DNA of 64,000 bases. It comes from Variovorax boronicumulans NBRC 103145 (GTDB taxonomy: Bacteria; Pseudomonadota; Gammaproteobacteria; Burkholderiales; Burkholderiaceae_C). Made by a program: the position numbers and the translations under genes. Below the pieces are notes generated by a model that ran no database searches, was not told the DNA's origin, and worked only from the letters and a program-made list of their open reading frames with translations. This document shows, piece by piece, positions 26,499 to 34,460 of this stretch (the stretch's first letter is position 1; every line of letters begins with the position of its first letter). The stretch spans positions 1 to 64,000 of the forward strand of contig NZ_BCUS01000015.1 of assembly GCF_001591345.1 (NCBI RefSeq), read 5' to 3'.

Positions 26499-27473
26499 AT
26501 GAGACGAACCTTCCTGACCTTCTGCGCCGCAGCCACCGCACTGCTGGCGCTCACGCCAGCCTTCGCGCAAGAGACGGCGTATCCCAACAAGCCCATCCAT
26601 GTCGTGTTTCCCTATCCTGCAGGCTCTTCGCTGGAAGTGGTGGGACGCCTGGTGTCGGAACGCGCCTCGCGCATCCTCGGCCAACCGATCGTCTTCGAGA
26701 ACAAGGCCGGCGCCAACGGCATCCTCGGCACCACCCAGGTGGCCCGGGCCAAGCCGGACGGCTACACGCTGGCACTGACGACGACCTCGGCCCTGCTCCT
26801 GAACAGCCTGCAGCGCAAGGACCTGCCCTACGACCCGGTGCGCAGCTTCACGCCGGTCATTGCCGTCGCTGACATCCCGGTGGGCCTGATCGTCAGCTCG
26901 CGGCTGCCCGCGACCGACCTGCGCGCACTCGTAGAGCAGCTAAAGAAGCAGCCGGGGCAGCCCTATGCGAGCGTCGGCATCGGCTCCTTCAACCACTTGC
27001 TGATGGAGCAGTTCAAGGCGGTGGCGGGCGTGGACATGCTCCACGTGCCCTACCAGGGCGCCGCGCCCATCATCCCTGAACTGCTCAGCGGTCGCGTGGA
27101 CGTGACGGTGCTTAGCGTCGGGTCGGTGCTGGGGCAATGGAAAGCGGGACAGGTGCGGGTGCTGGCCTTCATGTCGGACAAGCGCCTGGCATCGCAGCCG
27201 GGCGTTCCGACGATGACGGAAGTGTTCCCGTCGTTCCGCCCGTTCGGCAACTGGATGGGCTTCGTCGCACCGGCGAACACGCCGGAGCCGATCGTGCGCA
27301 AGCTCAACGCCGCCTTCGCCCAGGCGCTTCAGCTGCCGGAGGTGCGCAAGAAGATCGAGGAAGAACAGTGGCACGTCATGGGCGGCTCGCCGCAAGACCT
27401 GGCGCGCCTGATTTCGAATGATCGCCCGATGGTCGAAGCGGCCATCAAGGCAGCAGGCATCCAGCCTGAATAG
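26499..27473 (+). CDS. Bug/TctC-family periplasmic binding protein
   Basis: 324 residues with a Sec signal (LTFCAAATALLALTPAFA) and the Bug motifs VVFPYPAGSSLEVVGRLVSE, VFENKAGANGILGTTQVARAKPDG and VPYQGAAPIIPELLSGRVD. It lies between the porin and the FAD hydroxylase, 30 bp after the former, so outer-membrane entry, periplasmic capture and first oxidation are encoded in order. No cognate TctAB membrane protein is nearby. Confidence 0.9.
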   Translation: MRRTFLTFCAAATALLALTPAFAQETAYPNKPIHVVFPYPAGSSLEVVGRLVSERASRILGQPIVFENKAGANGILGTTQVARAKPDGYTLALTTTSALLLNSLQRKDLPYDPVRSFTPVIAVADIPVGLIVSSRLPATDLRALVEQLKKQPGQPYASVGIGSFNHLLMEQFKAVAGVDMLHVPYQGAAPIIPELLSGRVDVTVLSVGSVLGQWKAGQVRVLAFMSDKRLASQPGVPTMTEVFPSFRPFGNWMGFVAPANTPEPIVRKLNAAFAQALQLPEVRKKIEEEQWHVMGGSPQDLARLISNDRPMVEAAIKAAGIQPE

Positions 27474-27486
27474 GGAGCAAACAAAC

Positions 27487-28998
27487 ATGCAGTCATGGGA
27501 TGTCATCGTGGTGGGGGGTGGCCCTTCGGGCTTGACACTCGCCGCCGAACTGGCGGGTGCGGGCGCGAAGACGCTGGTGCTCGAACGCAGGACCGAGGGC
27601 GTGCAGTCGCGGGCGGGGACCATCCTGCCGCGCGTGCTCGAGTTGTTCGATGCGCGTGGCATTGCGGATCGGTTCATCGAGCGCACGCGCGAGATCGTGC
27701 CGTACCCGTTTCGGCCTTCGCACATATGGGCCGGCTTTCATCCGATTCGCTGGCAGTACCTGGAAAGCCGATTCGGCTTCACACTGGGATTGCCACAGAA
27801 CTTCACCGAAGAAATCCTCTGGCAATGGGCGACCGAGAGCGGCGCGCAAATTCGCCGCGGCACGGAACTGCAGTCCTTCGAGCAGGATGGCAGCGGCGTG
27901 ACCGTGTCGGTCACCGATGCCCAGGGGGCGCCAGCGACGCTGCGCGCGCGCTACCTCGTCGGCGCGGACGGCGGCCGCAGCACGGTGCGCTCCGGTGCCG
28001 GCATCCCGTTCGATGGCCATTCCGGCACCTTCCGCGGCATCGTCATCGATGCGCACCTGGATGCGCCCTGGCCCGGAGGACGCATCAACGTCGACAACGA
28101 GATGGGCTGGGTCCGCGGTTACGCCTTCGGTGAAGGCATCACCCGTTTCAACATCGTCCATCGCGACCGACGCGTGGCACCGAAGGATGAACCCGTCACC
28201 CTGGAAGAAGCGCTGAAATGCATCGCGGACGTGCACGGCACCGACTACGGCATCACCAGCCACCGCTGGGCATCGCGCTTCGACGACCAGATGCGTTCGG
28301 TGCCGTCGCTGCGAAAGGGTCGCGTGTTCCTGGTGGGCGAGTCGGCCCGCATCCACTATCCAGCCAGCGGCGTCGGCATGAACTTCTGCCTGCAGGATGC
28401 CTTCAACCTGGGGTGGAAGCTGGCCAACGTGGTCAACGGCCATGCCGATGAGTCGACACTGGACAGCTACGACGCGGAGCGCCTGCCTGTCATGCGCGCC
28501 CTGCTGGAGAGCGTCAAGGCGCAGTGTGTGCTGCAGTTCAACTTCGACGAAAGCGGCCTCACACTCAAGCGGCGCATGGCCGAGCAGATCATTCCGCTGC
28601 CGGACGTGCAGCGCAAACTGGTGCTGGAGTTGTGCGGGCTGGAAGCGCCGTATCCGCACGAAGCGGGCAACCACGCGCTGACCGGTTGCCGCCTGCCCGA
28701 CTTCGACCTCCTCACGCTCGATGGCCGGTCGCTTCGGCCGGCCGAGCTCCTGCGCGATCGCAAGTTCCTGCTGCTCGACCTGGAAGGCCAGAGCCGCCAG
28801 TTCGAAGCGCTGCAGTGCGCTGGCCTGCCCTTGAACGTCGTCAGCGCCCGCGTCGGCCGCGTACCGGCAGAGATGGACGGCGTGACGGGCATCCTGGTGC
28901 GCCCGGACGGCTACGTCGCCTGGGCCAGCAGCGCCTTGGCACGGGCCGGTGAGGTCGAGGCGCAACTGGGCCGCTGGCTCACGCGGAGCAAGCCGTGA
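27487..28998 (+). CDS. FAD-dependent aromatic hydroxylase (MhpA/PheA-type monooxygenase)
   Basis: 503 residues. The FAD-binding GGGPSG (10-15) and the DG motif (GADGGRSTVR) are intact; the third flavin motif, usually GDAAH, reads GESARIHYPASGVGMN, an Asp-to-Glu and His-to-Arg change in a conserved region. A C-terminal thioredoxin-like domain is suggested by total length and RKFLLLDLEGQ. The family hydroxylates phenolic or heteroaromatic rings using NAD(P)H and O2. The ATG at 27487 follows GGGAG and overlaps nothing; the stop overlaps the next start. Substrate unknown. Confidence 0.88.
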   Translation: MQSWDVIVVGGGPSGLTLAAELAGAGAKTLVLERRTEGVQSRAGTILPRVLELFDARGIADRFIERTREIVPYPFRPSHIWAGFHPIRWQYLESRFGFTLGLPQNFTEEILWQWATESGAQIRRGTELQSFEQDGSGVTVSVTDAQGAPATLRARYLVGADGGRSTVRSGAGIPFDGHSGTFRGIVIDAHLDAPWPGGRINVDNEMGWVRGYAFGEGITRFNIVHRDRRVAPKDEPVTLEEALKCIADVHGTDYGITSHRWASRFDDQMRSVPSLRKGRVFLVGESARIHYPASGVGMNFCLQDAFNLGWKLANVVNGHADESTLDSYDAERLPVMRALLESVKAQCVLQFNFDESGLTLKRRMAEQIIPLPDVQRKLVLELCGLEAPYPHEAGNHALTGCRLPDFDLLTLDGRSLRPAELLRDRKFLLLDLEGQSRQFEALQCAGLPLNVVSARVGRVPAEMDGVTGILVRPDGYVAWASSALARAGEVEAQLGRWLTRSKP

Positions 28999-30332
28999 AC
29001 ACCCACCGCACCCTCCTGGCCGGTGGCTGGGTCCTGAGCATGGACCCCACCATCGGCGACCTGCGCCGCGGCGACGTCCTGATCGAAGGCGAGCGCATCG
29101 TCGCGGTCGCCCCCCACATCGAGACCGAAGCGGCCGAGCGCATCGACGCGCAACGCATGATCGTCATGCCGGGCTTCGTCGACACCCATCGGCACACCTG
29201 GCAAACCTGCGTGCGGCATCGCTATGCGGACATCGATCCTCAGATCTACTTCGTGGAAATGCTCGGCGCCAAGGGGGCTGCTTTCCGCACCGAGGACGTC
29301 TATGCCGGCACCCTGCTGGGCGCGGTGTCGGCCCTGGACAGCGGGACGACCACGATGCTGGACTGGTCGCATGTCCAGAACACACCGGAGCATGCGGACG
29401 CCGCCATCCTAGCCCTGCGCGACGCCGGCATCCGGGGGGTCTTCGCCCATGGCTGGCCGCTGGTCGAGGGGCATTCCTGGATGTTCGACAGCGAACGCGG
29501 TCATCCGCAGGACATCCGCAGGCTGCGCAGCCAGTACTTCTCTTCGGACGACCAGTTGCTGACGCTGGCGATGGCCGGGCGCGGCCCGGAAATGGCACGC
29601 CGCGAGGTCTGGCTGCAGGACCTGCGCCTGGCGCGCGAACTAGACATTCGCTCCACCATCCACATGGGCGCGTATGCGCGCAATGCACCGGTCCGCGCGA
29701 TCGCCCAGATGCACCAGGCCGGCGTGCTGGGCGACGACCTTACCTTCGTTCATTGCTGCTTCTGCGGGGACGACGAACTGGCCATGATGGCCGACGCGGG
29801 CGTGACGGCCTCGTTGGGCGTGCACTGCGAACTGAACGCGCAGGGAATCGGCGATATCCCATTCGACCGGTTGCTGGCCGCCGGGATCCGTCCCAGCCTG
29901 AGCGGCGATACCGAAACGAAATGCGCTGGCGACATGTTCACGCAGATGCGCCATGCCTTTGCGCACTACCGCTCCTGGATGGGTGGCGGCCATTCGAAGG
30001 CCGCGAACGCACCACCGACCATCACTTTGCGTGACGTGCTCGAGTTCGGCACGATCGCCGGTGCAAAGGCCACGGGGCTGGCGCACAAGACGGGATCGCT
30101 GACGCCGGGCAAGCAGGCCGACTTCATTCTGGTGCGGCAGGACGACCTGAACCTCACCCCCGTGTCCGACGCCGTCGGGGCCATCGTGCTGGCCGCCCAT
30201 CCAGGCAATGTCGATTCCGTCTACGTCGCCGGACGCGCGGTGAAGCGCAATGGCCGCATGCTGCACATCGATGTCGACGCGCTGCGCGCCCGCGCCTTCG
30301 ACTCGCAACGACACGTGCTGGGGGAGATGTGA
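28995..30332 (+). CDS. Amidohydrolase, chlorohydrolase/deaminase type (TrzA/AtzA/SsnA-like)
   Basis: 445 residues with the metal-site motif PGFVDTHRHTW (His65, His67), the later histidines in IHMGAYA and FVHCCF, and a C-terminal composite beta domain (LTPGKQADFILV). The family deaminates or dehalogenates purines, triazines and related rings. A GTG start overlaps the hydroxylase TGA (GTGA). An aminohydrolase within a ring-cleavage operon implies removal of an amino or other leaving group from an aromatic or N-heterocyclic intermediate. The usual final Asp is taken to be in LSGDTET. Confidence 0.85.
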   Translation: MNTHRTLLAGGWVLSMDPTIGDLRRGDVLIEGERIVAVAPHIETEAAERIDAQRMIVMPGFVDTHRHTWQTCVRHRYADIDPQIYFVEMLGAKGAAFRTEDVYAGTLLGAVSALDSGTTTMLDWSHVQNTPEHADAAILALRDAGIRGVFAHGWPLVEGHSWMFDSERGHPQDIRRLRSQYFSSDDQLLTLAMAGRGPEMARREVWLQDLRLARELDIRSTIHMGAYARNAPVRAIAQMHQAGVLGDDLTFVHCCFCGDDELAMMADAGVTASLGVHCELNAQGIGDIPFDRLLAAGIRPSLSGDTETKCAGDMFTQMRHAFAHYRSWMGGGHSKAANAPPTITLRDVLEFGTIAGAKATGLAHKTGSLTPGKQADFILVRQDDLNLTPVSDAVGAIVLAAHPGNVDSVYVAGRAVKRNGRMLHIDVDALRARAFDSQRHVLGEM

Positions 30333-31324
30333 TGCCGGCCATGCCGCAGCTTGATCCCCAACTCGCCGTGGTGGTTGCTGTCCTGCAGGCACGCGGTGCG
30401 CCCCCACCGTTCAGCGGCACGCCGGACGAGGCGCGCGGTCGCATGCGCGCCGCGGTCCTTGCCGCGCGCGAGCGCTCCGGATTGCCGGATGTGCAGTCTG
30501 CGGAGGACACCGTTGCCGCGCACGCAGACGTGCGCGTTCCGGTGCGCGTGTACCGCCCGCATTCGCACAGGCCGTCGCTGCCGACCGTCGTCTTCTTCCA
30601 CGGCGGCGGCTTCGTGCTCGGAAGCGTCGAGCTGATGGACGACATCGCGCGCAAGCTGTGTCGCGACATCGAGGCGGTGGTGGTGTCCGTGGACTATCGA
30701 CTCGCGCCGGAGCATCCCTTTCCCGCCGCGCACGACGACGCGCTGGCTGCCACGTTGTGGGCGCTGGCCAACGCCGTGGCCCTCGGTGGCGATCCCGCGT
30801 GCGTGGCCGTGGCCGGGGAAAGCGCGGGCGGCAATCTCGCTGCCTCGTCGGCTATCCAGGTTCGCGACCGCGGCTTTGCGCTCGCGGGTCAGCTGCTCAT
30901 CGTGCCCGGCGTCGATTTCGCACGCGACACGGTCAGGCTCGAGAGAAACGATGGGTGTGCGTATCCAATGCTCACGCCGCACGACCTGCGGGAGGTGGCG
31001 CGGCTCTACCTGGGCACGGCAGCGGACCGTGCGACGGACTTTCCTCCGTCTCCCCTGCACTGCGCAGACTTGGGCGACTTGCCCGCCACGGTCATCGCCG
31101 TGGCAGGGTGCGACCCCCTGTACAACGAGGGGCTGGCCTATGCGGCGCGGCTGCAGGCGGCTGGCATTGCCACGCAGGTGCTGCGCTACGAAGACATGTT
31201 CCATCCCTTCTTCGGGTTCTTCGAGGTCTCAGAGGCTGCACGGCGCGCCAATGACGAAATCTGCAGCTGCTTCGCAGCGACCCTGCGTGCCCGCCCCGAC
31301 GACACAAAGGAGGCTGAGGTATGA
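30332..31324 (+). CDS. Alpha/beta hydrolase, hormone-sensitive-lipase family (arylesterase-like)
   Basis: 330 residues. The oxyanion-hole motif HGGGF (90-94), nucleophile elbow GESAG (162-166, Ser164), DYRLAPEHPFPAA, and a C-terminal CDPLYNEG aspartate and MFHPFF histidine complete the triad. It hydrolyses small carboxylic esters in the cytosol. It overlaps the amidohydrolase stop by one base (TGATG) and the next start by ATGA. Probable role: releasing an ester or lactone intermediate, or de-esterifying the substrate. Confidence 0.88.
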   Translation: MPAMPQLDPQLAVVVAVLQARGAPPPFSGTPDEARGRMRAAVLAARERSGLPDVQSAEDTVAAHADVRVPVRVYRPHSHRPSLPTVVFFHGGGFVLGSVELMDDIARKLCRDIEAVVVSVDYRLAPEHPFPAAHDDALAATLWALANAVALGGDPACVAVAGESAGGNLAASSAIQVRDRGFALAGQLLIVPGVDFARDTVRLERNDGCAYPMLTPHDLREVARLYLGTAADRATDFPPSPLHCADLGDLPATVIAVAGCDPLYNEGLAYAARLQAAGIATQVLRYEDMFHPFFGFFEVSEAARRANDEICSCFAATLRARPDDTKEAEV

Positions 31325-32253
31325 ATCAAGCCCCCCATGCGTCGGTCCATTCGGTCGACCGCTTCGTGTTCAGCGTGCCCGACCTGCATGAGGCCGAGCA
31401 GTTCTACCGCGCCTTCGGCCTGGACGTGCGCCGCGAAGGCAACCGCCTGGCGCTGCACACCTTCGGCCATCCGCATTGCTGGGCCTGGGTCCATGCATCG
31501 GGCCGGTCGAAGCAGCTCGAGTACGTGCGCTATGGCGTGCATGCGCATCAGCTGGATGCCTTGCGGGAACGCATTGTCACGGCTGGCCTCGAGGCACAGC
31601 CGCACCCGCTGGGCGATGCCGAGGGCGTCTGGCTGCGCAACCCGGACGGCACACACCTGCAGCTCGTGGCAGCGTCGAAGGTGTCGCCCTCGCACAAGTC
31701 CCGCCCGGTCGTGACACCGCCCGTCGCACCGGGCCATGGCGCCGCGCCAGCGCGCAGCCGCGCGCTGCAGGTTCGCCCCCGTTACCTGTCGCACGTACTT
31801 TTCTTCACGCCCGACGTGCCGCGAATGATCCGCTTCTCGCAGGAAATCCTGGGCCTGCGGTTGTCCGATCATTCCGGCGACTTGATCGCCTTCCTGCATG
31901 GAGCCCATGGCTCCGATCACCATCTGGTGGCCTTCGCAAAGTCGCACGCGGCCGGCCTGCACCATTCGAGCTGGGACGTGGGCAGCATCGACGAGGTCGG
32001 GCGCGGCTCCGAGCAGATGCGCAATGCTGGCCATGGGCGAGGCTGGGGCGTGGGGCGGCACGTGCTCGGGTCGAACTACTTCTACTACGTGCGCGATCCG
32101 TGGGGCAGCTATGCCGAGTATTCGCACGACATCGACTACGTGCCGGCCGACAGCGAGTGGCCCGCGGCAGACCATCCGCCAGAAGACTCGCTGTATGTGT
32201 GGGGGCCTTCGCTGCCCCCCGATTTCATCACCAACCTGGAGCAGCCGGCATAA
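31321..32253 (+). CDS. Extradiol-type ring-cleavage dioxygenase (VOC superfamily)
   Basis: 310 residues with two VOC domains (about 10-125 and 150-300), as in type I catechol 2,3-dioxygenases. Metal ligands are placed on His in YLSHVLFFTPD, His in LHHSSWDVGS and Glu in SYAEYSHDIDY, and a conserved Tyr is near YFYYVRDPWG. Expected to cleave a catecholic or hydroxylated ring meta to the hydroxyls. ATGA overlap with the esterase gene and position before an FAH-family hydrolase support a meta-cleavage pathway. Confidence 0.87.
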   Translation: MNQAPHASVHSVDRFVFSVPDLHEAEQFYRAFGLDVRREGNRLALHTFGHPHCWAWVHASGRSKQLEYVRYGVHAHQLDALRERIVTAGLEAQPHPLGDAEGVWLRNPDGTHLQLVAASKVSPSHKSRPVVTPPVAPGHGAAPARSRALQVRPRYLSHVLFFTPDVPRMIRFSQEILGLRLSDHSGDLIAFLHGAHGSDHHLVAFAKSHAAGLHHSSWDVGSIDEVGRGSEQMRNAGHGRGWGVGRHVLGSNYFYYVRDPWGSYAEYSHDIDYVPADSEWPAADHPPEDSLYVWGPSLPPDFITNLEQPA

Positions 32254-32274
32254 GCCGGCCTTGAAAGCCACACC

Positions 32275-33135
32275 ATGAGACTCATCGCCTTTATCGCCAG
32301 CAACGGCCTGCCCGCCTTGGGGCTGCGAACCGGTTCGCAGGTCGTCAACCTCACCGAAGTCGGATTGCCGTCGACGCTGGACGCGCTGCTCAAGCACCCC
32401 GACGGACTGAGCGCAGTGAAGGATGCCGCCGCCCGCGCGACGCAGCACCTGGCGTTCGCCGAGCTGAAACTGCTGCCGCCGCTTCAGAACCCCTCCAAGG
32501 CCTTCGCCATCGGCCTGAACTACGTCGATCACGCCTCGGAAAGCAACTTCGAGCCGCCCAAGCACCCGGTCCTGTTCCAGCGCTTTCCCTCTTCATGGGT
32601 CGCACACGGCGAGCCCCTGGTGCGCCCGCGGGTCTCCACGCAGTTCGACTATGAGGCGGAACTCGTGGCCATCATCGGTAAGGCAGGCCGCTACATCGCC
32701 AAGGAGGATGCGCTGGCGCACGTGGCCGGTTACGCCATTTTCAACGAGGGTTCCATCCGCGACTACCAGTTCCGCTCCGGCCAATGGCTGTGGGGAAAGA
32801 ACTTCGATCGCAGCGGCGGCTTCGGCCCCGAATTCGTCACAGCGGACGAACTGCCGGCAGGCGCCACCGGCCTGCAGCTGACCTGCCGACTGAACGGCGA
32901 AGTGCTGCAAAGCGCCAACACGCGCGACATGATCTTCGACGTAGCGACCCTCGTTGCCGCGTGCTCGGAAGGCATGGAATTGCAGCCGGGCGACATGATC
33001 ATCACCGGTACGCCCTCGGGCGTGGGTCTGGCGCGCACGCCGCAGGTCTGGCTTAAGCCGGGCGACGTCTGCGAAGTGGAGATCGAAGGCATAGGCATTC
33101 TGCAAAACCCCGTGATCGACGAAGTGTGGGCCTGA
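32275..33135 (+). CDS. Fumarylacetoacetate hydrolase family protein
   Basis: 286 residues with the FAH catalytic domain: IGLNYVDHASE, DYEAELVAIIGK (divalent-metal Glu), YAIFNEGSIRDYQ, WLWGKNFDRSGGFGPE and IITGTPSGVGLAR. The family includes acylpyruvate hydrolases, 2-keto-4-pentenoate hydratases and decarboxylases that act after ring cleavage. It is the last gene of the operon, 22 bp after the dioxygenase, and probably splits the ring-opened 2-oxo product. Confidence 0.9.
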   Translation: MRLIAFIASNGLPALGLRTGSQVVNLTEVGLPSTLDALLKHPDGLSAVKDAAARATQHLAFAELKLLPPLQNPSKAFAIGLNYVDHASESNFEPPKHPVLFQRFPSSWVAHGEPLVRPRVSTQFDYEAELVAIIGKAGRYIAKEDALAHVAGYAIFNEGSIRDYQFRSGQWLWGKNFDRSGGFGPEFVTADELPAGATGLQLTCRLNGEVLQSANTRDMIFDVATLVAACSEGMELQPGDMIITGTPSGVGLARTPQVWLKPGDVCEVEIEGIGILQNPVIDEVWA

Positions 33136-33525
33136 GGCCTGATCGTCCTCCCCCGCTACCGCGGGAACAATGGGCAGGCGTGCCGCGCGCAAATGGGGAG
33201 CGGCTCGTTTTTGACGGACAGCTCCTCTCAAGCCGAGCCTCTCGAACGTCGGCAACCCATTTGAAGGGGGGCATACCCCAAGGGCGGCTATGCAGCGATT
33301 GCTGCCGGTCGCAACCGCATCGCGATTGAACGCTTACCGCCCCGGAGCAGTCGATCAGGCACCAGCGCTTTCGCCGATCCAGTGGCCAGTTTCGGAGGTA
33401 CAACCACCCGTCCTGTCCAAACGCCCCTGACGAAGATCTCATCAGCGCCTCCGATGTGCAGGCGGCCAACCGACGACACCGACGGGCAAGAAAGAACCCA
33501 GTTCTCGGCAGTTGGGGATCTGGTG
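33136..33525. other. Gene-free boundary region downstream of the catabolic operon
   Basis: About 390 bp with only short, compositionally odd frames. The minus strand has fragments in two registers (for example ADEIFVRGVWTG near 33420) that faintly recall IS6-type transposases, but they are too decayed to call. A 5-bp GC hairpin (CCCGC-TACC-GCGGG, about 33152-33165) without a T-run sits just after the FAH stop. Confidence 0.35.
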
Positions 33526-33735
33526 TCAACGTCCCTCTGTCGCGCGGATCATGTCGGCGCCTTTTTCCCCGATCATGATTGCATGCGCGTTCCTGTTGGA
33601 AGAGGGAATGCAAGGCACAACGGAAGCATCTACCACGCGCAAGTCGTCGATGCCGAGCACTCGTAGTTCATGGTCCAGCACGGCCATACTGTCGCCGCCC
33701 ATCGCGCAAGTGCCCACCGGGTGGTAACGGGCCAC
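33526..33735 (-). pseudogene. C-terminal fragment of a GMC oxidoreductase (choline dehydrogenase type)
   Basis: About 69 residues carrying the GMC C-terminal signature: HPVGTCAMGGDSMAVLD, LRVLGIDDLRVVDASVVP, NRNAHAIMIGEKGADMI. The catalytic histidine of the family lies in HPVGTC. No N-terminal FAD domain is encoded upstream, where the sigma-factor gene begins at 33741, so this is a truncated relic. Confidence 0.85.
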
Positions 33736-33740
33736 AACAC

Positions 33741-34451
33741 CTAGAGAGCAGACCTCACTGTCCGAAGCTTGCGTCGCGAGGCACTGATACCTGCGAACAC
33801 CTGCTGCCCGGAACTATTTGCACAATGGTCCAGGGCTTGGCGTAACGCGGTATCCACACCGCGCAGTGACAGGCCATAGCGGGTCGCAACCTCATCGCGC
33901 GTCATCTCGTCGATTCGTAAGGAAATGAGCACGGCACGGTGGCGTCGCGGCATGCGCTCCATCGCACGATCGACCGCATGCAATTCCGAGCGGGCTTGCG
34001 CAATCGTCTCCGGACCGGGCGAATGGTCGACGAATTGTTCGAGCACGGCCTCGGCATCGCCGCTGTACTGCCACGGCCGATCGGTGCGCAGATAGTCGAT
34101 GGCCAAGTTGCATGCCACGCGCAAGATGTAGCGCTCGGGGCTTAGCACCGGCTCGCCGACGACTGTCTCGCCCAGGCGCAGCCAGGTGTCATGCAGACAG
34201 TCACTGGCCAGGTGCGCGCAGCCGACACGGTGCAACAGGCGCTGACGCAGGCGCTCGTAGTTCGCGACAAGAAAATCCTGCAACGCAAAGCCATGATGCG
34301 CCTGGCCGAGCGGCTCGTTCGCGGCCTCGGTGCCGGAGGTCGGCCGCGAACATCGGAACACGCCCGGCTCCATGGGCAACGGGTGACCCGGCAAGTCATC
34401 GGCATGCACTGGACCCAGCGAACCAGGCGAACCACGCGATAGGGAAAGCAT
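33741..34451 (-). CDS. ECF sigma factor, FecI-like (second sigma of the exoprotein locus)
   Basis: 236 residues. Region 2 is seen in NYERLRQRLLHRVGCAHLASDCLHDTWLRLGE and in ILRVACNLAIDYLRTDRP; region 4 in MPRRHRAVLISLRIDEMTRDEVATRYGLSLRGVDTALRQ. The ~50-residue N-terminal extension is unlike most FecI proteins. The ATG is 9 bp beyond the giant exoprotein stop with GGAAG as ribosome site, so the two are likely co-transcribed. The linker carries a PGP motif also found in the sigma factor at 49483. No anti-sigma gene is adjacent; the FecR-type protein 14 kb upstream may serve both. Confidence 0.85.
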   Translation of the reverse strand: MLSLSRGSPGSLGPVHADDLPGHPLPMEPGVFRCSRPTSGTEAANEPLGQAHHGFALQDFLVANYERLRQRLLHRVGCAHLASDCLHDTWLRLGETVVGEPVLSPERYILRVACNLAIDYLRTDRPWQYSGDAEAVLEQFVDHSPGPETIAQARSELHAVDRAMERMPRRHRAVLISLRIDEMTRDEVATRYGLSLRGVDTALRQALDHCANSSGQQVFAGISASRRKLRTVRSAL

Positions 34452-34460
34452 GCCGCTTCC

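Noticed and set aside
33148-33175. CRISPR-like sequence (CCCCCGCTACCGCGGGAAC) after the FAH gene
   Set aside because: Resembles a type I-E repeat superficially, but there is a single copy with no spacers or cas genes.
33288-33613. IS6-type transposase fragments on the minus strand
   Set aside because: Only a short DE-x-F-V-R-like match in one frame and unconvincing continuation in another; too decayed to call.
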